Shown: positions 22,590 through 34,730 of the stretch, one piece after another
Position numbering within the stretch: the first letter of the stretch is position 1
Layout of the letters: every line of letters starts with the position of its first letter
Source: Shinisaurus crocodilurus
Lineage: Eukaryota > Chordata > Lepidosauria > Squamata > Shinisauridae
Direction of reading: 5' to 3'
Assembly (NCBI GenBank): GCA_021292165.1
Contig: CM037879.1
Span: forward strand, 23,109,817 to 23,173,816
DNA: 64,000 nt
Notes under the pieces: generated by a model
Seen by the model: the letters and a program-made list of their open reading frames with translations, nothing else
What the model was told of the DNA's origin: nothing
The model's database searches: none
Program-made: the position numbers and the translations under genes

Positions 22590-22700
22590 GCTTGGTGCTT
22601 CATTGGATTACATCTCACAGGACCCCTGACCATTGGTCATACTGGCTGGTGCTGATGGGAATTGAAGTCCAAAAACATCTGGAGGGAGAGGTAGCCTTGC
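22590..22700. repeat. Foldback MITE remnant
   Basis: It contains 'cccagcttggtgcttc', 'tgctgatgggaattgaag' and 'ccaaaaacatctggaggg', words shared with the hAT-like foldback families. It is too decayed to define ends. Confidence 0.45.
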
Positions 22701-22800
22701 ACTATTTTTCTTACTTTTTAAAGAGCCATATTTAAAGAGCATGCATACCCATGAGAGTCCTCCATGTAGTCCAATATCATGATCCAACAGTGGCCAGCAG

Positions 22801-23400
22801 GATCATAGAATCATAGAAAAGTAGAGTTGGAAGGGGCCTACAAGGCCATCGAGTCCCACCCCCTGCTCAGTGCAGGAATCCAGGTCAAAGCATCCCTGAC
22901 AGATGGCCGTCCAGCTGTACCTTGAATGCCTCCAGAGTGGGAGAGCCCACCACCTCCCTAGGTAGTTTTATTTATTTTATTTATTATATTTATACCCCAC
23001 CTTTTTCCTGCAAGGAACCCAAGGTGGCTTACATAATCCTTCTCCTCCTCTCCATTTTATCCTCACAACAACCCTGTGAGGTAGGTTAGGCTGAGAGTCA
23101 GTGACTGGCCCAAAGTCACCTATTGAGTTTCATGGCTGAGTGGGGACTGGAACCCGGATCTCCTGAGTCCCAGTCCAACACTCTCACCTTCCTGTAACTT
23201 GAGCCCATTATTCCGTGTCCTGCAAACTGGGATGATCGAGAAGAGATCCTGGCCGGCCCTCCTCTGTGTGACAACCTTTCAAGTACTTGAAGTACTGCTA
23301 TCATATCTCCCCTCAGTCTCCTCTTCTGAAGGATGCATCTGGGAAGCCCGAAGCAAGGCATCCAAGCAAGTCCCAAAGCAGGGCATCCTTTCACATACTG
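22801..23400 (-). mobile_element. CR1 LINE 3' region, interrupted by a SINE
   Basis: On the - strand this is a CR1 end. At the left edge, 'tcatagaatcatagaaaag' is the complement of the CR1 3' repeat. Next come 'gaatccaggtcaaagcatcc', 'atggccgtccagctgtacc' and 'agcccaccacctccctagg'; after the SINE come 'ttccgtgtcctgcaaactgg' and 'catatctcccctcagtctcc'. The SINE occupies 22966-23187. Confidence 0.85.
22966..23187 (-). mobile_element. SINE (GGCGGGGTATAAATA family) inside CR1
   Basis: The order of blocks is reversed: tail 'tataccccaccttt', body 'tcctcacaacaaccctgtg', 'actggcccaaagtcacc' and head 'aacccggatctcctgag', with the B-box complement. Its insertion splits one CR1 copy, so it is younger than that copy. 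Confidence 0.85.
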
Positions 23401-24734
23401 AAAAAAAAATAAATCTTTTCACATACTGAAAAAAATAAATAAAACTGCTTTAAAAACAGTTCTAAAATTGCTTCAGGGTATGATGGGAGAAGCGTGTTCT
23501 TTACCACGGGCCCTATCCCATAAGCTCTCCCAATAAGTCACACCAAACTAGCAATGCTGATTGAACTTCTTGTGGGCTTGTTGTGGCTTTTCCAGAGTGC
23601 AGGTGGAAGATGCTATGAAACTGCAAAACCAGCTCCACCACAGACCATGGCAGGAAACACGGGGGGGGGGGGGAGTGTGTGTGCACCAAAGGGAATTGCT
23701 GCTCTAGTACCGCCTCCAATTCTTTGAAAATATATTATTTGCGCATTGTGTCCAAGATAGGATTGCTTTGACACTTGCACTCTAGAAGTTTACCCTAGGA
23801 AGCTAGGAATTGCAGTCCATCCATCATAATTGAAACAACAACAACAGGGTTTCCGCTGGAGAACTTTGTTGCAATGCAAAAAATATGTTTTGAGGAAGGA
23901 TGGCAAGTGTACTTGGAGTGGGTGGATGGGTTTTTCCTGTTGCTTTGATTCTCTGGCTGGCTGAGTTCATTTGCATGATTGTTTCATGCTTCTGTCTGCC
24001 AACGCTTATGTCTGCGATCATTTAATACTACTGCTGGATGAATTGACAATGTCTTATCAGGATAGGAAAGTATTTAATACTGTTGGCTGTTCACTGCTCT
24101 GTTTATCGTAAGGCAGGCTGGCACAGTGCCTGGAGCTTTCATCACAGCAAAGTCCGATTGTTTAATCAAAGTCAATAAATATGGAGTTCCATTATGCTGG
24201 AATGAAGGAAGATTTATTGGTTGCCCGGGACCTGGGTAGGTCATTTTCATCTCACTTCAGGCTTTAGCCTGTTAGCCCTTGAGGGATATCACAGAGGTTG
24301 TGCCTTTGCACATTTTCATTCTGACCTAATGATCTTTTGTAGTTGCAGGGAGCATACCACAAAGACTAGAATGACACAGAGCATGAACTTCTGGGCTGCT
24401 TGCACCACTTGAACCTGCCTGACTGTTAAGATCTGAGACTGCAGAGCTCTCACTCTGGCCTTTGCCATGGACTGGGGGACCAGCAGCCACTAGGAGTCTG
24501 CACCCTACATCATGGCAAGGGGAAGAGCAACTTGGCCCCACCCATTGGCCAGAGAAAGAGCACCTGGCGCCAATGACCTGTTGCTGTGGGGTTGCAGAAG
24601 GATGCTCTGGCATCATCCATCAGTTTGTATAGGTGTATGTTTGAAGCTTCAGGGTTTTTTTTTTAGTTTTTACAACCTGTTGCTTCTAAGCCATCTTGAA
24701 AACCACTGGATTGAGAGGCAGAGTATACATTACA
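23401..24734. other. Intergenic, nothing recognised
   Basis: A G homopolymer lies near 23660. I could not assign any exon or repeat with confidence. Confidence 0.4.
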
Positions 24735-25050
24735 GGTGCAGAAATGTAGGCCTGGGGGCCAAATCTGGCCCTCCAGGGGTCCCCAGAAGGCCACGCCCCT
24801 TTCCCACAACCACCAATCATTTGGTAGTTTTCCAGCCTTTGTGCAGTTCCCCATTCTAAAAGGTCGAAATATCCCTCCTAAGGCTTAGTTACTGGCAGTA
24901 AGTGCTTTCAGGTAAAGCATGCTGTTATGTTCAGTATTTTGGCCCCGCCTCTTTTGCCTTCAGCCCTGCCACCACTTGGATGTGGCCCCCAAGAGCTTCC
25001 GTGAAATTGATTTGGCCCTCAGACTGAAAGAGGTTCTGCACCCCTGGTAC
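24735..25050. mobile_element. hAT-like element, reverse of the 5644-5970 type
   Basis: The ends are 'caggtgcagaaatg' and 'ggttctgcacccctgg'. Internal text ('ctaaggcttagttactggc', 'aatctggccctccagggg') is the complement of blocks in 5644-5970 and 7868-8175. Target-site duplication is unclear. Confidence 0.6.
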
Positions 25051-25059
25051 ACATCTTAA

Positions 25060-25400
25060 AAATAAATAATAAAGAAATCATCTGAGGCCCTTCTCTAGTG
25101 CCCCTGCCAAGGCTGCCATCAAAGATCAGATGGGTGCTGACCAGGAAAGGCCCTTATTGGTTGTGGTGCCCCATCTCCCGACTGCTCCTCCCAAGGAGGC
25201 TAACCTGGTGGCAGATCTCATGACTTCTCACCACTGGGTGAAGGACCTTTTTATTTGCCCAAGACTTTCAGTTTTGATCATATTACTGCTGTTTTTTGTG
25301 GGTTTTTTTAAAGATCTGTTTTAAATTGTTATTGTAAACCACCCTGGAAGTTCATTGAACTGAGGGATGGGGTATTGAATTTGAAAAATAACAGTAAATA
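25060..25400 (+). mobile_element. L2-like LINE 3' fragment
   Basis: A broken C-terminal ORF ('RPLLVVVPHLPTAPPKEA' at about 25145-25200) is followed by 'aaattgttattgtaaacca', 'ccctggaagttcattg' and an A/T-rich end. This layout matches the other L2-like fragments here, but in + orientation. Confidence 0.6.
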
Positions 25401-25611
25401 GGAAGCTGCCATTGGCCTTCATTGTCTGTGGATCCAGACAGAGGCCTTGCTCTATCCCTACACTTCTATGGTGAAAATCCTATATCCCTGCCACAGACAA
25501 TTAAGAGTCAAAACCAGTTCAAGAGGTATCTCAAAAGTGAGTAAATTCCTGGTTCTGTCAGATTTCACCCATGACCCCTCCACCACATGTTTCATCAGGC
25601 TCTACCCATAA

Positions 25612-25748
25612 TTCCAGGCACAATCCTATGCATGTTAGACAGATAAAAGTCATACAGTTTCCAGTGTTCCCCAGCCAGCCATGGTGGCTGGGGAATGCTG
25701 GGAAGTGCAGGACTTCCTCTGTCTAAACATGCACAGGATTGCACCCTC
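25612..25748. mobile_element. Foldback MITE (AATCCTATGCATGTTTAGA family)
   Basis: The arms 'gcacaatcctatgcatgtt' and 'aacatgcacaggattgcacc' flank a core of 'ccccagccagccatgg' and 'tggctggggaatgctggg'. It is the same family as 32229-32365. Confidence 0.7.
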
Positions 25749-25869
25749 ACTTTGTTTTTCCTGGTTTTGCCCCTGACCTTCCAAACTCTGTTTTGTTCCA
25801 CCTATCAGGCTCTAGCCCTATCAAGGGGGTAGTATTCTTGAAATCAAAAGTTGGTAACTAAAATTATTT

Positions 25870-25992
25870 CTAGCACAGGGTTGGGCAACTTGTGGCCCTC
25901 CAGATGTTTTGGACTACAACTCCCATTATCTCTCACCATTGGCTATGCTGGCTAGGGCTGATCAGAGTTGTAGGCCGAAAACATCTGAGGGA
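25870..25992. mobile_element. Foldback MITE, GGGCAACTTGTGG family
   Basis: 'gggcaacttgtggccctcc' and 'ctacaactcccattatc' face 'cagagttgtaggccgaaaac' and 'atctgagggaaac'. It is closely related to 6043-6168 and 34203-34341. Confidence 0.65.
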
Positions 25993-26139
25993 AACAGATG
26001 TTCTAGCAGAATAGAATTGGGATTAGATTGGAACAAATAATCTCACATTCGACACTTTTTAACAGCCTCTTGGTGCCAAGTCTAACCCACCTTACAGGGC
26101 TGTTGTAAAAATTACGAACCCATGTGCATGTGTTTGAGT

Positions 26140-26140
<1 letters not shown>

Positions 26141-26172
<32 letters not shown>
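26141..26172. repeat. (AC)n microsatellite
   Basis: About sixteen uninterrupted AC units. Confidence 0.95.
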
Positions 26173-26174
<2 letters not shown>

Positions 26175-26612
26175 CCTTTCAACACTTAAAACTGCCATAC
26201 AAATGCTAAACTGGTATTATCATTCATGGCCTCCTAGTGTTCTAGCCAGTGAATGCAAAGGCACCAACAAGCACTTGGCAGTTGGCACTAAGGCAAAATA
26301 AGGTTAACAAATTGAAAAAAGACAATGTTTATTTATTATGGGGGCCTTTTGTACTATATTATTAGATGGCATATCTTAACTTGAACAATTTATCATTATA
26401 CTTGTTGTAATGAATTAATTGGTTTAGTCTTCCCTTCTGATAATAAATGGCTAATGAATCCACTATTATATTTCATTTTTAATGTTTGTGTTTTGAATAT
26501 ATGTATATATGGTGCATTTACTGCTTTATGCTTTTTGTATTTTCTGTTTTTAGCACTTAAAATATTTTCTTTTGACAAAGTGTTCAAATATAATGGCATT
26601 TCCTAAAAAACT

Positions 26613-27057
26613 CATTGGGCAGCATAATCCTATGGCTGCTAGACAGAGGCCATAGGATTTCTCGGAGTCCCAGCTCCGACCTCTGAAACTCACTCTGAGG
26701 TCAGAGCTGGGACTCCAAACTCAGAGTGCCCTCCCAGCCAGCGCAGAAAGAACCGCACCAGCTGCGGCACCGAGGTCGCAAGAGTGACCTCGGAGGGGGG
26801 GCAGGGAGGGGAGGAGACAGGCTCCGCCATCATATGAAGTATCCTGGCAGCGCCTCACACTCCTTCCCACCCACTGTATACAATAAGGGTGCACTCTGAG
26901 GCTGAACACATAGTCGGCCGAAATCAGCGGTCTAAGTGTTTTGCACGGCAGGAGGAGCACAGAGGCAACCTTCGCTTCTGTGCTGTCCCTGCCATGCATA
27001 GGATGTCCGTAATCCTCCAGGTTCTGAGGGTTATCAGCAGCCTCATTGGATTGCACC
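26613..27057. repeat. GC-rich foldback element
   Basis: The outer parts carry 'cataatcctatgg' (26624) and 'ggattgcaccctatg' (27049), similar to the AATCCTATG foldback family. Inside are two hairpins: 'ggagtcccagctccgacct' facing 'aggtcagagctgggactcc' (26664-26714), and 'accgaggtcgcaagagtgac' with 'ctcgg' (26770-26795). It appears to be an expanded member of that family with GC-rich cargo. Confidence 0.5.
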
Positions 27058-27059
27058 CT

Positions 27060-28340
27060 ATGTCAAATAACTTTAAATATATCAGATTACTTATGTTTAG
27101 GTTTTTGCTGTTCGGGTCTGCCCACCCCTCCCTCCCTCCACATACACTTACAACCCAAACCACCCAGAGGCCGATAGCTAAGCTCTTTTGATCAGCAAAC
27201 TGAATAGTCCAGACCAGCCTTACACAACCTCACTAGGGATTATGGGATGGTAGTCCAACACAGCTGGAGAGCACCAGATCGAGGCAGCCTGATCTGGACT
27301 AAGCCAGGATGAGAAGACTCTCTTGAAACTGAAGCCTTTGAGACAAGGGGGTGTTTTGGGTAAGATACAGTATAAAAGAATAGACATGATGTATGTCTGT
27401 GTGGGAGATGAATTGGAACCGTGTGAGAGAAAGGCAACACCTACACTCCAGGAAACCTCTCTTTGCTGTGGAGGTGGAGGTTCTGAGATGTGTTATCTTT
27501 AAAGGGCAGTTCTGGGGATGGCCTTCATCATCTTCTGTCATGTAGATAACAGCTCATCATCTTTCAGGCAAGGGATGGAAATTTAAGAATGACAACAGCT
27601 TAATGCCATTTAGCAGAAAGACAACAGAATGAAAAGGGAAAGTGTTGCCCCAGTCATCTCCATTCTGAAATAGCAAGATGTTGAAACCAGAACAGACCCA
27701 ACAACCAAATGTATTGGTTTGGAAAGAACAATGCCAGTTGTATATACAATAACCATAAGATGGAGCATTCAACTGAAATTTCACTCTAGTCAGCAGCCAA
27801 TCTAACATTCACCAACTGAGCAAAAGACCTTATTCCTATATTTGCAAGACTTTAAAAAGTAAAAATGTATCTTTGAAGTACTCTGAGCACTTCTTCAAAC
27901 ATTTACTCTGTTTTATTTACAGCCTGGTCAGTTCAGAATGGCTCAAAGCCACTTTGGGACATAACAAAGCCACATTTTTAAGGTCTCTTCCTACCAGCCG
28001 TTTCGGTCTACCTGATCTGTGTACCTGCAGTGAAAAATACACTTGGGCCACCCATCATATATTACAAAATACATGTCTTTTCCTGCACAAAGATTAATGT
28101 TCACACAGGAAAATGTAAGACATAAAGCAAACTTCAGAGGTCATCTACCCTTTTATTTTAGAGCTTTTCTGCATGATCACTCCCAGACAAAGAGGTACGG
28201 CCACCAGGAATTTGTTTATTAAGCTCAGACCCCCCACTCTTAGAAGCTTCCATATGGTTCCCAGGCAATCTCCTATACAGGCAGTGAACAGGACCAGGCA
28301 TGCTTAGCTTCAGAAACAGAACTGCAGAAGCAGGATGTGC
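27060..28340. other. Intergenic, nothing recognised
   Basis: A faint foldback remnant lies at 27215-27300 ('gtagtccaacacagctggag'). Nothing else could be assigned; open frames here lack domain content. Confidence 0.4.
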
Positions 28341-28970
28341 AGCAGCATTTTGAAGTGTGGAGTGCTCCTGTTCAGGGTTCCAGTCAGTCATGCCCTCTTC
28401 CAGGATTTCTTTCCTCCTCCTTCCAGTTTTCCATCAGCATTCCCTGCCCATTGACCATGCTCAGTCATCTTTGGGCTGGTTTTTTTTTGGGGGGGGGACC
28501 TTAGAGCTTCCCCCCTAAAGATTGGTATATGTCTGTAAACATTAGGGTCCCCCCAAGTCTGTGAATACCTCCCTTTTGTGCATGGGCAGTGCCATTTTGG
28601 CTCCATAAAGGACTGGCTCTCAGAGAACTGAAATCTCTATTGGTATATTCAAGTGGGACCTGCAACAAAATGTTGCAGTGTGAAGTGCTCCTATTCAGGG
28701 TTCCTGTCAGTCAGCTGTGCCCTCTTCCAGGATACTTCACTGCATTTCTCCTTCCCTCCAGTTTTGCATTCCCCCCCGCCCAGTCAGCATTCTGTATCCA
28801 CTCAGCATGCTCAGTCCTCATTGGGTTGTTTGGGTGGGTGGGGGGATAAAATTCCTGAAGACTTACTGTACTTCTGCAAGCCTTGGGGATCCTCCAAGTT
28901 TCCCGGATATCTCCCTCATGGTGATGGTGCTGTTTTGGCTATATAAGAATCCATCCAGAGAATGAGTTCA
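28341..28970. repeat. Diverged tandem duplication, two units of about 310 bp
   Basis: Unit 1 (about 28341-28630) and unit 2 (about 28664-28970) share, in order: 'agtgctcct-ttcagggttcc', 'tgccctcttccagga', 'tccagttttcc/gcat', 'catgctcagtc', 'aagccttgg/aagtctgtg'-type text, and 'gccattttggct/gctgttttggct'. Conservation is patchy but collinear. It could be a local tandem duplication or two head-to-tail insertions of one unknown element. Confidence 0.65.
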
Positions 28971-29106
28971 CTATTAGCATACACTAGATTATGCACATAT
29001 AGATAATCCTCTGGGTAAACTCTTATAGCAGGTACAATTATGAGGTAGAATGGTTTAGTGATTAGAACAGCCTTCCACAACCTTAAATAACAAATATAAG
29101 AATAAC

Positions 29107-29252
29107 CAGTGCTTTTTTTCTGGAGAAAAGGGTACCGGAACTCTTGGATTACATTTCCTCGGGAGTAGATGGCGATTAAATTGTAATGCAATTAATAGAA
29201 GAAAAGGTGCTGGAACTCAGTTCCGGTGAGTTCCACCAGAAAAAAAGCCCTG
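29107..29252. mobile_element. hAT-like MITE, 146 bp
   Basis: The ends CAGTGCTTTTTTTCTGG and CCAGAAAAAAAGCCCTG are inverted. The flanks AGAATAAC (29099-29106 and 29253-29260) are identical, a perfect 8-bp target-site duplication. The family differs from the CTCCAACC palindromes. Confidence 0.9.
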
Positions 29253-29848
29253 AGAATAACACAAATATTAGAATGTTATGCAAGAGTGTGTAGAGATGTA
29301 TCTGAGAGCAGGAGTGAGTGGGCCTTGGTATGTTTACCTTCATGAAATAGTTGTTCTGTACTTTAAAAAGGTAGGGTGTGTGTGTTACATTTTGTCACTA
29401 TAAAGAGTGTACACTAATTTGGGAGACTGGGGCTTATTTCACACTTCCACCACCAAATGGGGAAAAATTGGTGATTGGTGTCCTGAAATCCCACGGCTAG
29501 GACACCAAATGTGGCAAAAATGCCATCTATTATAGTGAGGCTCTATCCCACCAAACACCCCCAAATTGTGGAGAATCTGACTATCAATCCTTCTTCAGCC
29601 TGTATTATAAATCTGCATCTTGTCCCTTAAATTTCTCTGTTACCACAAGACTCTAATGGAATCATCTCCTTGCTACACCATTAATATTACAGTAGTAGGG
29701 TATTAGGCCTTCAGCATAGGGTGAACAAATACAGAGAATTATTATTGCATACACACACACATTATTTACTTAAAATGCATATTAATATTAAATAAGATAT
29801 TATATAAGGTGTTATAAGTTATGTACTGTCACTTTAAGGAAGCTGTTA

Positions 29849-30098
29849 CAGTAATACCTTGGATTGCAAGTAACTTGGTTTGAGAGCATTTTGCAAGACA
29901 AGCAAATTTTTAAATATTTATTTAAATTTTTTTGACTTGATATACAAGCGACGTCTTGCAATACAAGTACTGTAGTACGGCTTAAATTAAAAATCTCTGT
30001 ACAATTTTTTTGGGGGGAATTTCGTTTTGATATACAAGTGTTTTGGATTACAAGCACATTTCCGGAACGAATTATGCTCTCAATCCAAGGCATGACTG
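29849..30098 (+). mobile_element. Tc1/mariner-type (Tigger-like) MITE, copy 1
   Basis: The 250-bp element runs from CAGTAATACCTTGGATTG to CAATCCAAGGCATGACTG, flanked on both sides by TA. The long inverted arms include 'gcaagtaacttgg'-type words. The TA target site and CAGT ends fit the Tc1/mariner superfamily. A near-identical copy in the opposite orientation is in BUB1 intron 4 (44093-44340). Confidence 0.85.
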
Positions 30099-30100
30099 TA

Positions 30101-31279
30101 TCTCCTCTAAGGTAATATCCCTAAATAAAACTCATATGCCAAGTACCCTTTCTTTAACTCCACCCCAGTTAGCTCTCCTAAATAGCACAAAGGACAAGAT
30201 TGTAAGTTTTCCCTCTACTCCTTGACTCACTGAAAAAAATACCAAGGTGAACATAACCCTTCAGCTGTCACTCAGAATGGACCCACCATGACTTATTTCA
30301 GCTTCTCCTGAAGTCTTCTTCCTGGTCAGTAACTTGAGGACCAGGCTACTACCAAAAAGATGTCACAGTTGCCTCTGCTTCTTGAGACCCAACTACCTTC
30401 TGCAGTCCCTCTAGCCAGAAGCTATCCTGGAGAACCACCTCCAGAGTCTTCTTTTCCTGGCTTGCTCTTACAGCTTCTCCCTTCAGTGATCTCAAGTTAT
30501 CTTTTACCTCTTCCTAGGCTCTCATTCTTCACCTGCTGTCTCCATTGATCACCACACAAACTGTTCCAACTTCTTCTTCTTGTTGTTGTTCCTCTCCTAC
30601 CAGAGGTTGGACATCATCATGGCTAAACAGTCTTTAGATATGGCCGCTCTAAACAATGATATTGCGCTGCCCCAACCCATTATTTAAGGTTTTTCAGCCA
30701 AGGTGTTCTTCTTGTTCCAGCTGCATAAAACTGTATAAAAGCTGAAACTTTTATACAGTTTCAGTCAAGACGCTCTGACAATGACCTACTCAATATCTGC
30801 CAGCTCATTGGCCTATAACTATAAGCCAATGAAAGTCAATAGAATGCTTGTAAATGATCTATCAAAACTTGACCTTTGAATTCTCCTGTCTAATACATAA
30901 ACTGACAGGTCGATGAATCACTAAGGTCATAGCAGCTTTTTAAAAAAACAACAGTAACATCATTACAGGCGGCATGTAGCCAACAGCAGGCCTTAGTCAC
31001 AATGTAACTGACCTGAGTTAGAGGTAACCTTTTCATCACTCCTAGATAACCTTTATAAACATACCTATATTACATTACAGAACACATTTATAAGTTTTAC
31101 AGAGTATTTTAAACATATTTTACCTCAAGATTTTTAGATTCTCAACAATGATTTGGAGAGGGGAAGAAGTTGGTTTTATGACTGACACAAAGGCCAACCC
31201 ATCAGCACTGTGTCAATCCAGTTTCCAGAAAAAAGTTTTCCCCTGAGCCCTTCCTAGGTGAGAAGGCAATATCATCTTA
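30101..31279. other. Intergenic, AT-rich, nothing recognised
   Basis: A short inverted repeat 'aaactgtataaaagctgaaacttttatacagttt' lies at about 30728-30761 (arms 'aaactgtataaaag'). No gene or repeat identity beyond this. Confidence 0.45.
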
Positions 31280-31770
31280 TCTTATCTTATTTATTTATTC
31301 ATTCATTCATTCATTCATTACACTTCAATATCACCTGTCAACAAAGTCCTCTGGGAGGTTTACAAAAATAATGAATAATAAATTATTATTTATTATTATT
31401 ATTAAGTAATAATACATTACAAACACAGAATCATAATAACATCAAGACATATTTAAAAACCATATTAATAGAGCCAACATAAAACCATCAAAAACCAGCA
31501 TAAAATTAGTAAAAAAACAAAAACCCACCAGCCTAAAACCAGTATTGGGGGGAAATAATTAGTGCCAAGATATAAAAATGCACTAAAAACATGTAACTAA
31601 AAAAACCCTGGGAGAATAGAAAGGTCATCGCCTGGTACTGAAAAGACCAGAGCGTAGGCACCAAGCAAGCCTCTTTGGGTTGGGCATTCCATAACCCAGG
31701 TGCCAGAACCAAAAAGGTACCCTACCGATTAACAACCTGCCCACCGCATACTGATGGCACGCCCCTATAT
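31280..31770 (-). mobile_element. L2-like LINE 3' fragment
   Basis: The left edge has simple TTATC/ATTC repeats, then 'caatatcacctgtcaacaa', a long A-rich untranslated stretch, and 'gggttgggcattccataac' with 'ccaggtgccagaaccaaaaa', the degraded complement of a LINE ORF2 C-terminus. This is the same layout as 671-960 and 39755-40099. Confidence 0.55.
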
Positions 31771-32228
31771 CAGAACCTCTGACCTATCCTGGCAGGGTCT
31801 TGCCAGGAGGGCAGAAGTGAGGAGGGAACCTCCTCACTTACTTTTTTCCTCCCTCAGTGTGTGTGTGGGATTTTTTTGGGGGCAGAAAAAAAAATCCTCC
31901 CATTGCAAGTAATGGGAGAGAAACCAGTTATGCCAACTCTAGGGCTGTTTTTCACCTTCTGCCAGGGGTGGGGATGGAAGCTGCTCTCTCCCCACCCATG
32001 CCCCCCCCCCCAACATGCCTCTTCCACCCTGCTGCCCAAAGTCCAAGTTGAGTTCTGACCTCAGGGAAGAAGCCACTATGGGGCTTTCCATGGTGGCCAC
32101 GTGCGGGAATCTGGGGTCAGATTTCCCCTTCAGAGGGTGGACCTCTCTCTTTGCTCTCGGAGGGGGAAATCTGCTACATCCTATGGCCCCTGGGACACCC
32201 TCTCAGGTACCATAGGATTGCTGTTTTA

Positions 32229-32365
32229 GGGCGCAATCCTATGTACGTTTAGACAGTAAAAAAAAAGTCCTACAACTCCCAGCATTCCCCAGCCAGCATG
32301 GCTGGCTGTGGGATGCTGGGAGTTGTAGGACCTTTTTCTGTCTAAATGTACATAGGATTGTGCCC
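32229..32365. mobile_element. PIF/Harbinger-like palindromic MITE
   Basis: The ends GGGCGCAATCCTATGTACG and CGTACATAGG-like text up to GATTGTGCCC are inverted. The flanks are TTA on both sides, the 3-bp target site typical of PIF/Harbinger elements. The core 'cctacaactcccagcattc' faces 'gggatgctgggagttgtagg'. Related copies: 1165, 25612, 47050, 48265, and half-copies at 33396 and 63390. Confidence 0.8.
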
Positions 32366-32369
32366 TTAA

Positions 32370-34200
32370 TTTGTGAGTGTTTCTGTCAGCTATGAGAAAG
32401 TTTTCCTAGCCTATCAGCTTCACTGTCAAACTTGGCATGGCCTACTGGGCATCCAGATGTTTCATATCAAGTCGGAAGAGCTTCCATATGAAGAGAGGCC
32501 TAGACTACAAAATAGGCACACCTGATTGCACTAAAGAGTAATCTGAGACTAATTTGCCAGAAAATGTTGAGAAAAGCAGCAAATGCAGTTAGTGGCTTCT
32601 ACAAATCACACAGGCTTCATTTAAAATAAATGTGACTCCAAATAAAAGGATAATACTTAAGGTAAGGCAATGGTGATTTTTGTTCCTGTTTTTGTTTTAA
32701 TCTATCAAGACTGGTCTTTAAGGTGGGTTTACAAGTCATGCTGAATAAAACAAAAATATGCACTCAAATGAGCGTGAAACAAAAAGTGAACATCCAAAAT
32801 CTATATCTTTGTTCTATATAATAGGCACAGCAATCCTATGGGGAGGGAGGAACTGAGAAACCACTTTTTCCAATGCTCTGTTGGCTCATGCTGGCAAGGT
32901 GGGAGGTGCATGGCTTTCCCCCTTTTTTATTTGGTCTCTTTGGGCCAATTTCTTTTTTCCCCTCCCATGGATTCCAATTGGATGGAAATAAACTATGCCA
33001 GCTCCAAGGGTAGTTCCCCCCCCCCATTCCAGGTGTGAGTTGTGGCACTGGAGGGCTCTCCTGGCATGTCCCCCCAGAACACCTCCTTTTCATGCTCTCC
33101 AATGTCAGAGTTCTGGTGCTGGAGAAGCACCGGCTGCAGACCCTTCTACAACCTCACAGGGGAGGCTTGTGAGGTTGGGTCTCCCTGTCCGAGGGCAGAC
33201 ATCTCTCTCTTCCCTGGGAAGGGAGATCCTAAAAATTAGATGCTCTCTAGGGGACCACAGGCTTGCTGCCTTGATTTCCTTATAACAGTATGTTGCTACT
33301 AGGACTATCAGCTGACTAAAGAATCTGAGATGGCAATCCTGTGCACTTACTTGAATAAGCATGCTAACTGCATGCCTTTTAACGGATAGATTGAAAGCAC
33401 AATCCTATGCCTGTTTAGACAGAAAAAAGGCCTATAACTCCCAGCATGCCCCAGACAGCAGATTATGCTATAATAAATGTTAGTCTAAAAGCAGGTGCGG
33501 CCCCAAAGCTACATACAGCCCATGAGTCACATGTGGCCTGCCAAGGCCATTTGTATGCACACCCCCCCAGTCACCACTGCAGTGCTGCTGAAAATCACCA
33601 CCGTTGTGCTGAAGCAATTCTGTTGAGAAGCAAATGTGGGGGAACGTGCACCTTGTTTCCCACTAGAAGCACTGAGATTCCGGTGCCACTACCACTCCCA
33701 GCGGTGGTGCTGTGGCCACTTCCCCCAGTGGCAATGTGCATGGTCAGTGGGCAAGGAATGCTGATGGGGGAGGGATGAGACGGAAAACTGGGGAAAGGTG
33801 CCTAAAAGCTCCTTGCTGTTTCTGGCTAACAGGACTACCTATCTCTGGAAGTTGACAGGGTTACTGATAGCCTTAAAAACACAGTGTACAAAAAGAAGAG
33901 GCATCTAATTAGTAGCAACAGGCAATAACAGAAGTTGAATTTCACCCAGAAGGTGAACTTCTTCTAAGAAAGGAGTGGGGGTGCTATTGGTTTAAAAAAC
34001 TGATTGTTTGCCACCCTCTTGTGGAAAAGTTGAAAATTAAAACTTAAGTCAGAAAACATAGACCGAGTGATCAATACCAGTAAAAAGTAATATCAACAAC
34101 TGGGCATCTTAAAGACTCACAAGTCTCTCGTGGCATAAGCTTGGATGGGCTAGAGCCCATTTGGCCAAATGCAAGGTGGTTTCCTAAATTCATCAGTTCA
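32370..34200. other. Intergenic; decayed MITE pieces only
   Basis: A half-copy of the AATCCTATG family lies at 33396-33450. A hAT-like block ('ggccccaaagctacatac', 'catgtggcctgccaagg') lies at 33500-33760. The rest, including several short open frames, is unassigned. Confidence 0.45.
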
Positions 34201-34202
34201 TA

Positions 34203-34341
34203 CCAGGGGCGGGCAATGTATGGCCCTCCAGATGTTTTGGCCTACAAATCCCATCTGCCCTAGCCAGCATAGCCAATGGTGAAGGATACTGAGAGTTGTA
34301 GACCAAAACATCAGGAGGGCCACAAGTTGCCCATCACTGGA
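34203..34341. mobile_element. Foldback MITE, GGGCAA family
   Basis: 'caggggcgggcaatgtatgg' and 'ggcctacaaatcccatctg' face 'gagagttgtagaccaaaac' and 'gccacaagttgcccatcac'. It is related to 6043-6168. Confidence 0.65.
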
Positions 34342-34489
34342 TTATATGCATAACAGGACAGAGAGGCTGAGGCGGGATGTTTTAATTGCGCAGTGAGCTT
34401 CCAAAGTCAAGAAAATGCAAGATGCTGTGGTTTGGTGTGTCCTATTTCTGTACAGGACTGCATAAATAAATACAATACCTCCCCACAAC

Positions 34490-34730
34490 TTGGTGCCTTC
34501 GAGATCGTGGGACTACAACTTCCATTAGCCCCAGCCAGCATGCCCAATGAGGTCAGAATGGTAGTCCAAAAATCACAACTCTGGGAGGTAATAATTGGAG
34601 GGACTTCTGAAGGATGATATATATATGAACACAGAAACTTGGGAAACATGTATAGTAGCCTTCCCCAACCCAGATGTTAGACTACAACTCCCATCCTCCC
34701 CTAGTCAGCGTGGCTGGAGGCTGATGTATA
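34490..34730. repeat. Two decayed foldback MITE pieces
   Basis: 34490-34590 has 'ggtgccttcgagatcgtgg' and 'cccagccagcatgcccaatg'. 34660-34730 has 'cttccccaacccagatgtt' and 'ctacaactcccatcctccc'. No target-site duplication. Confidence 0.5.
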
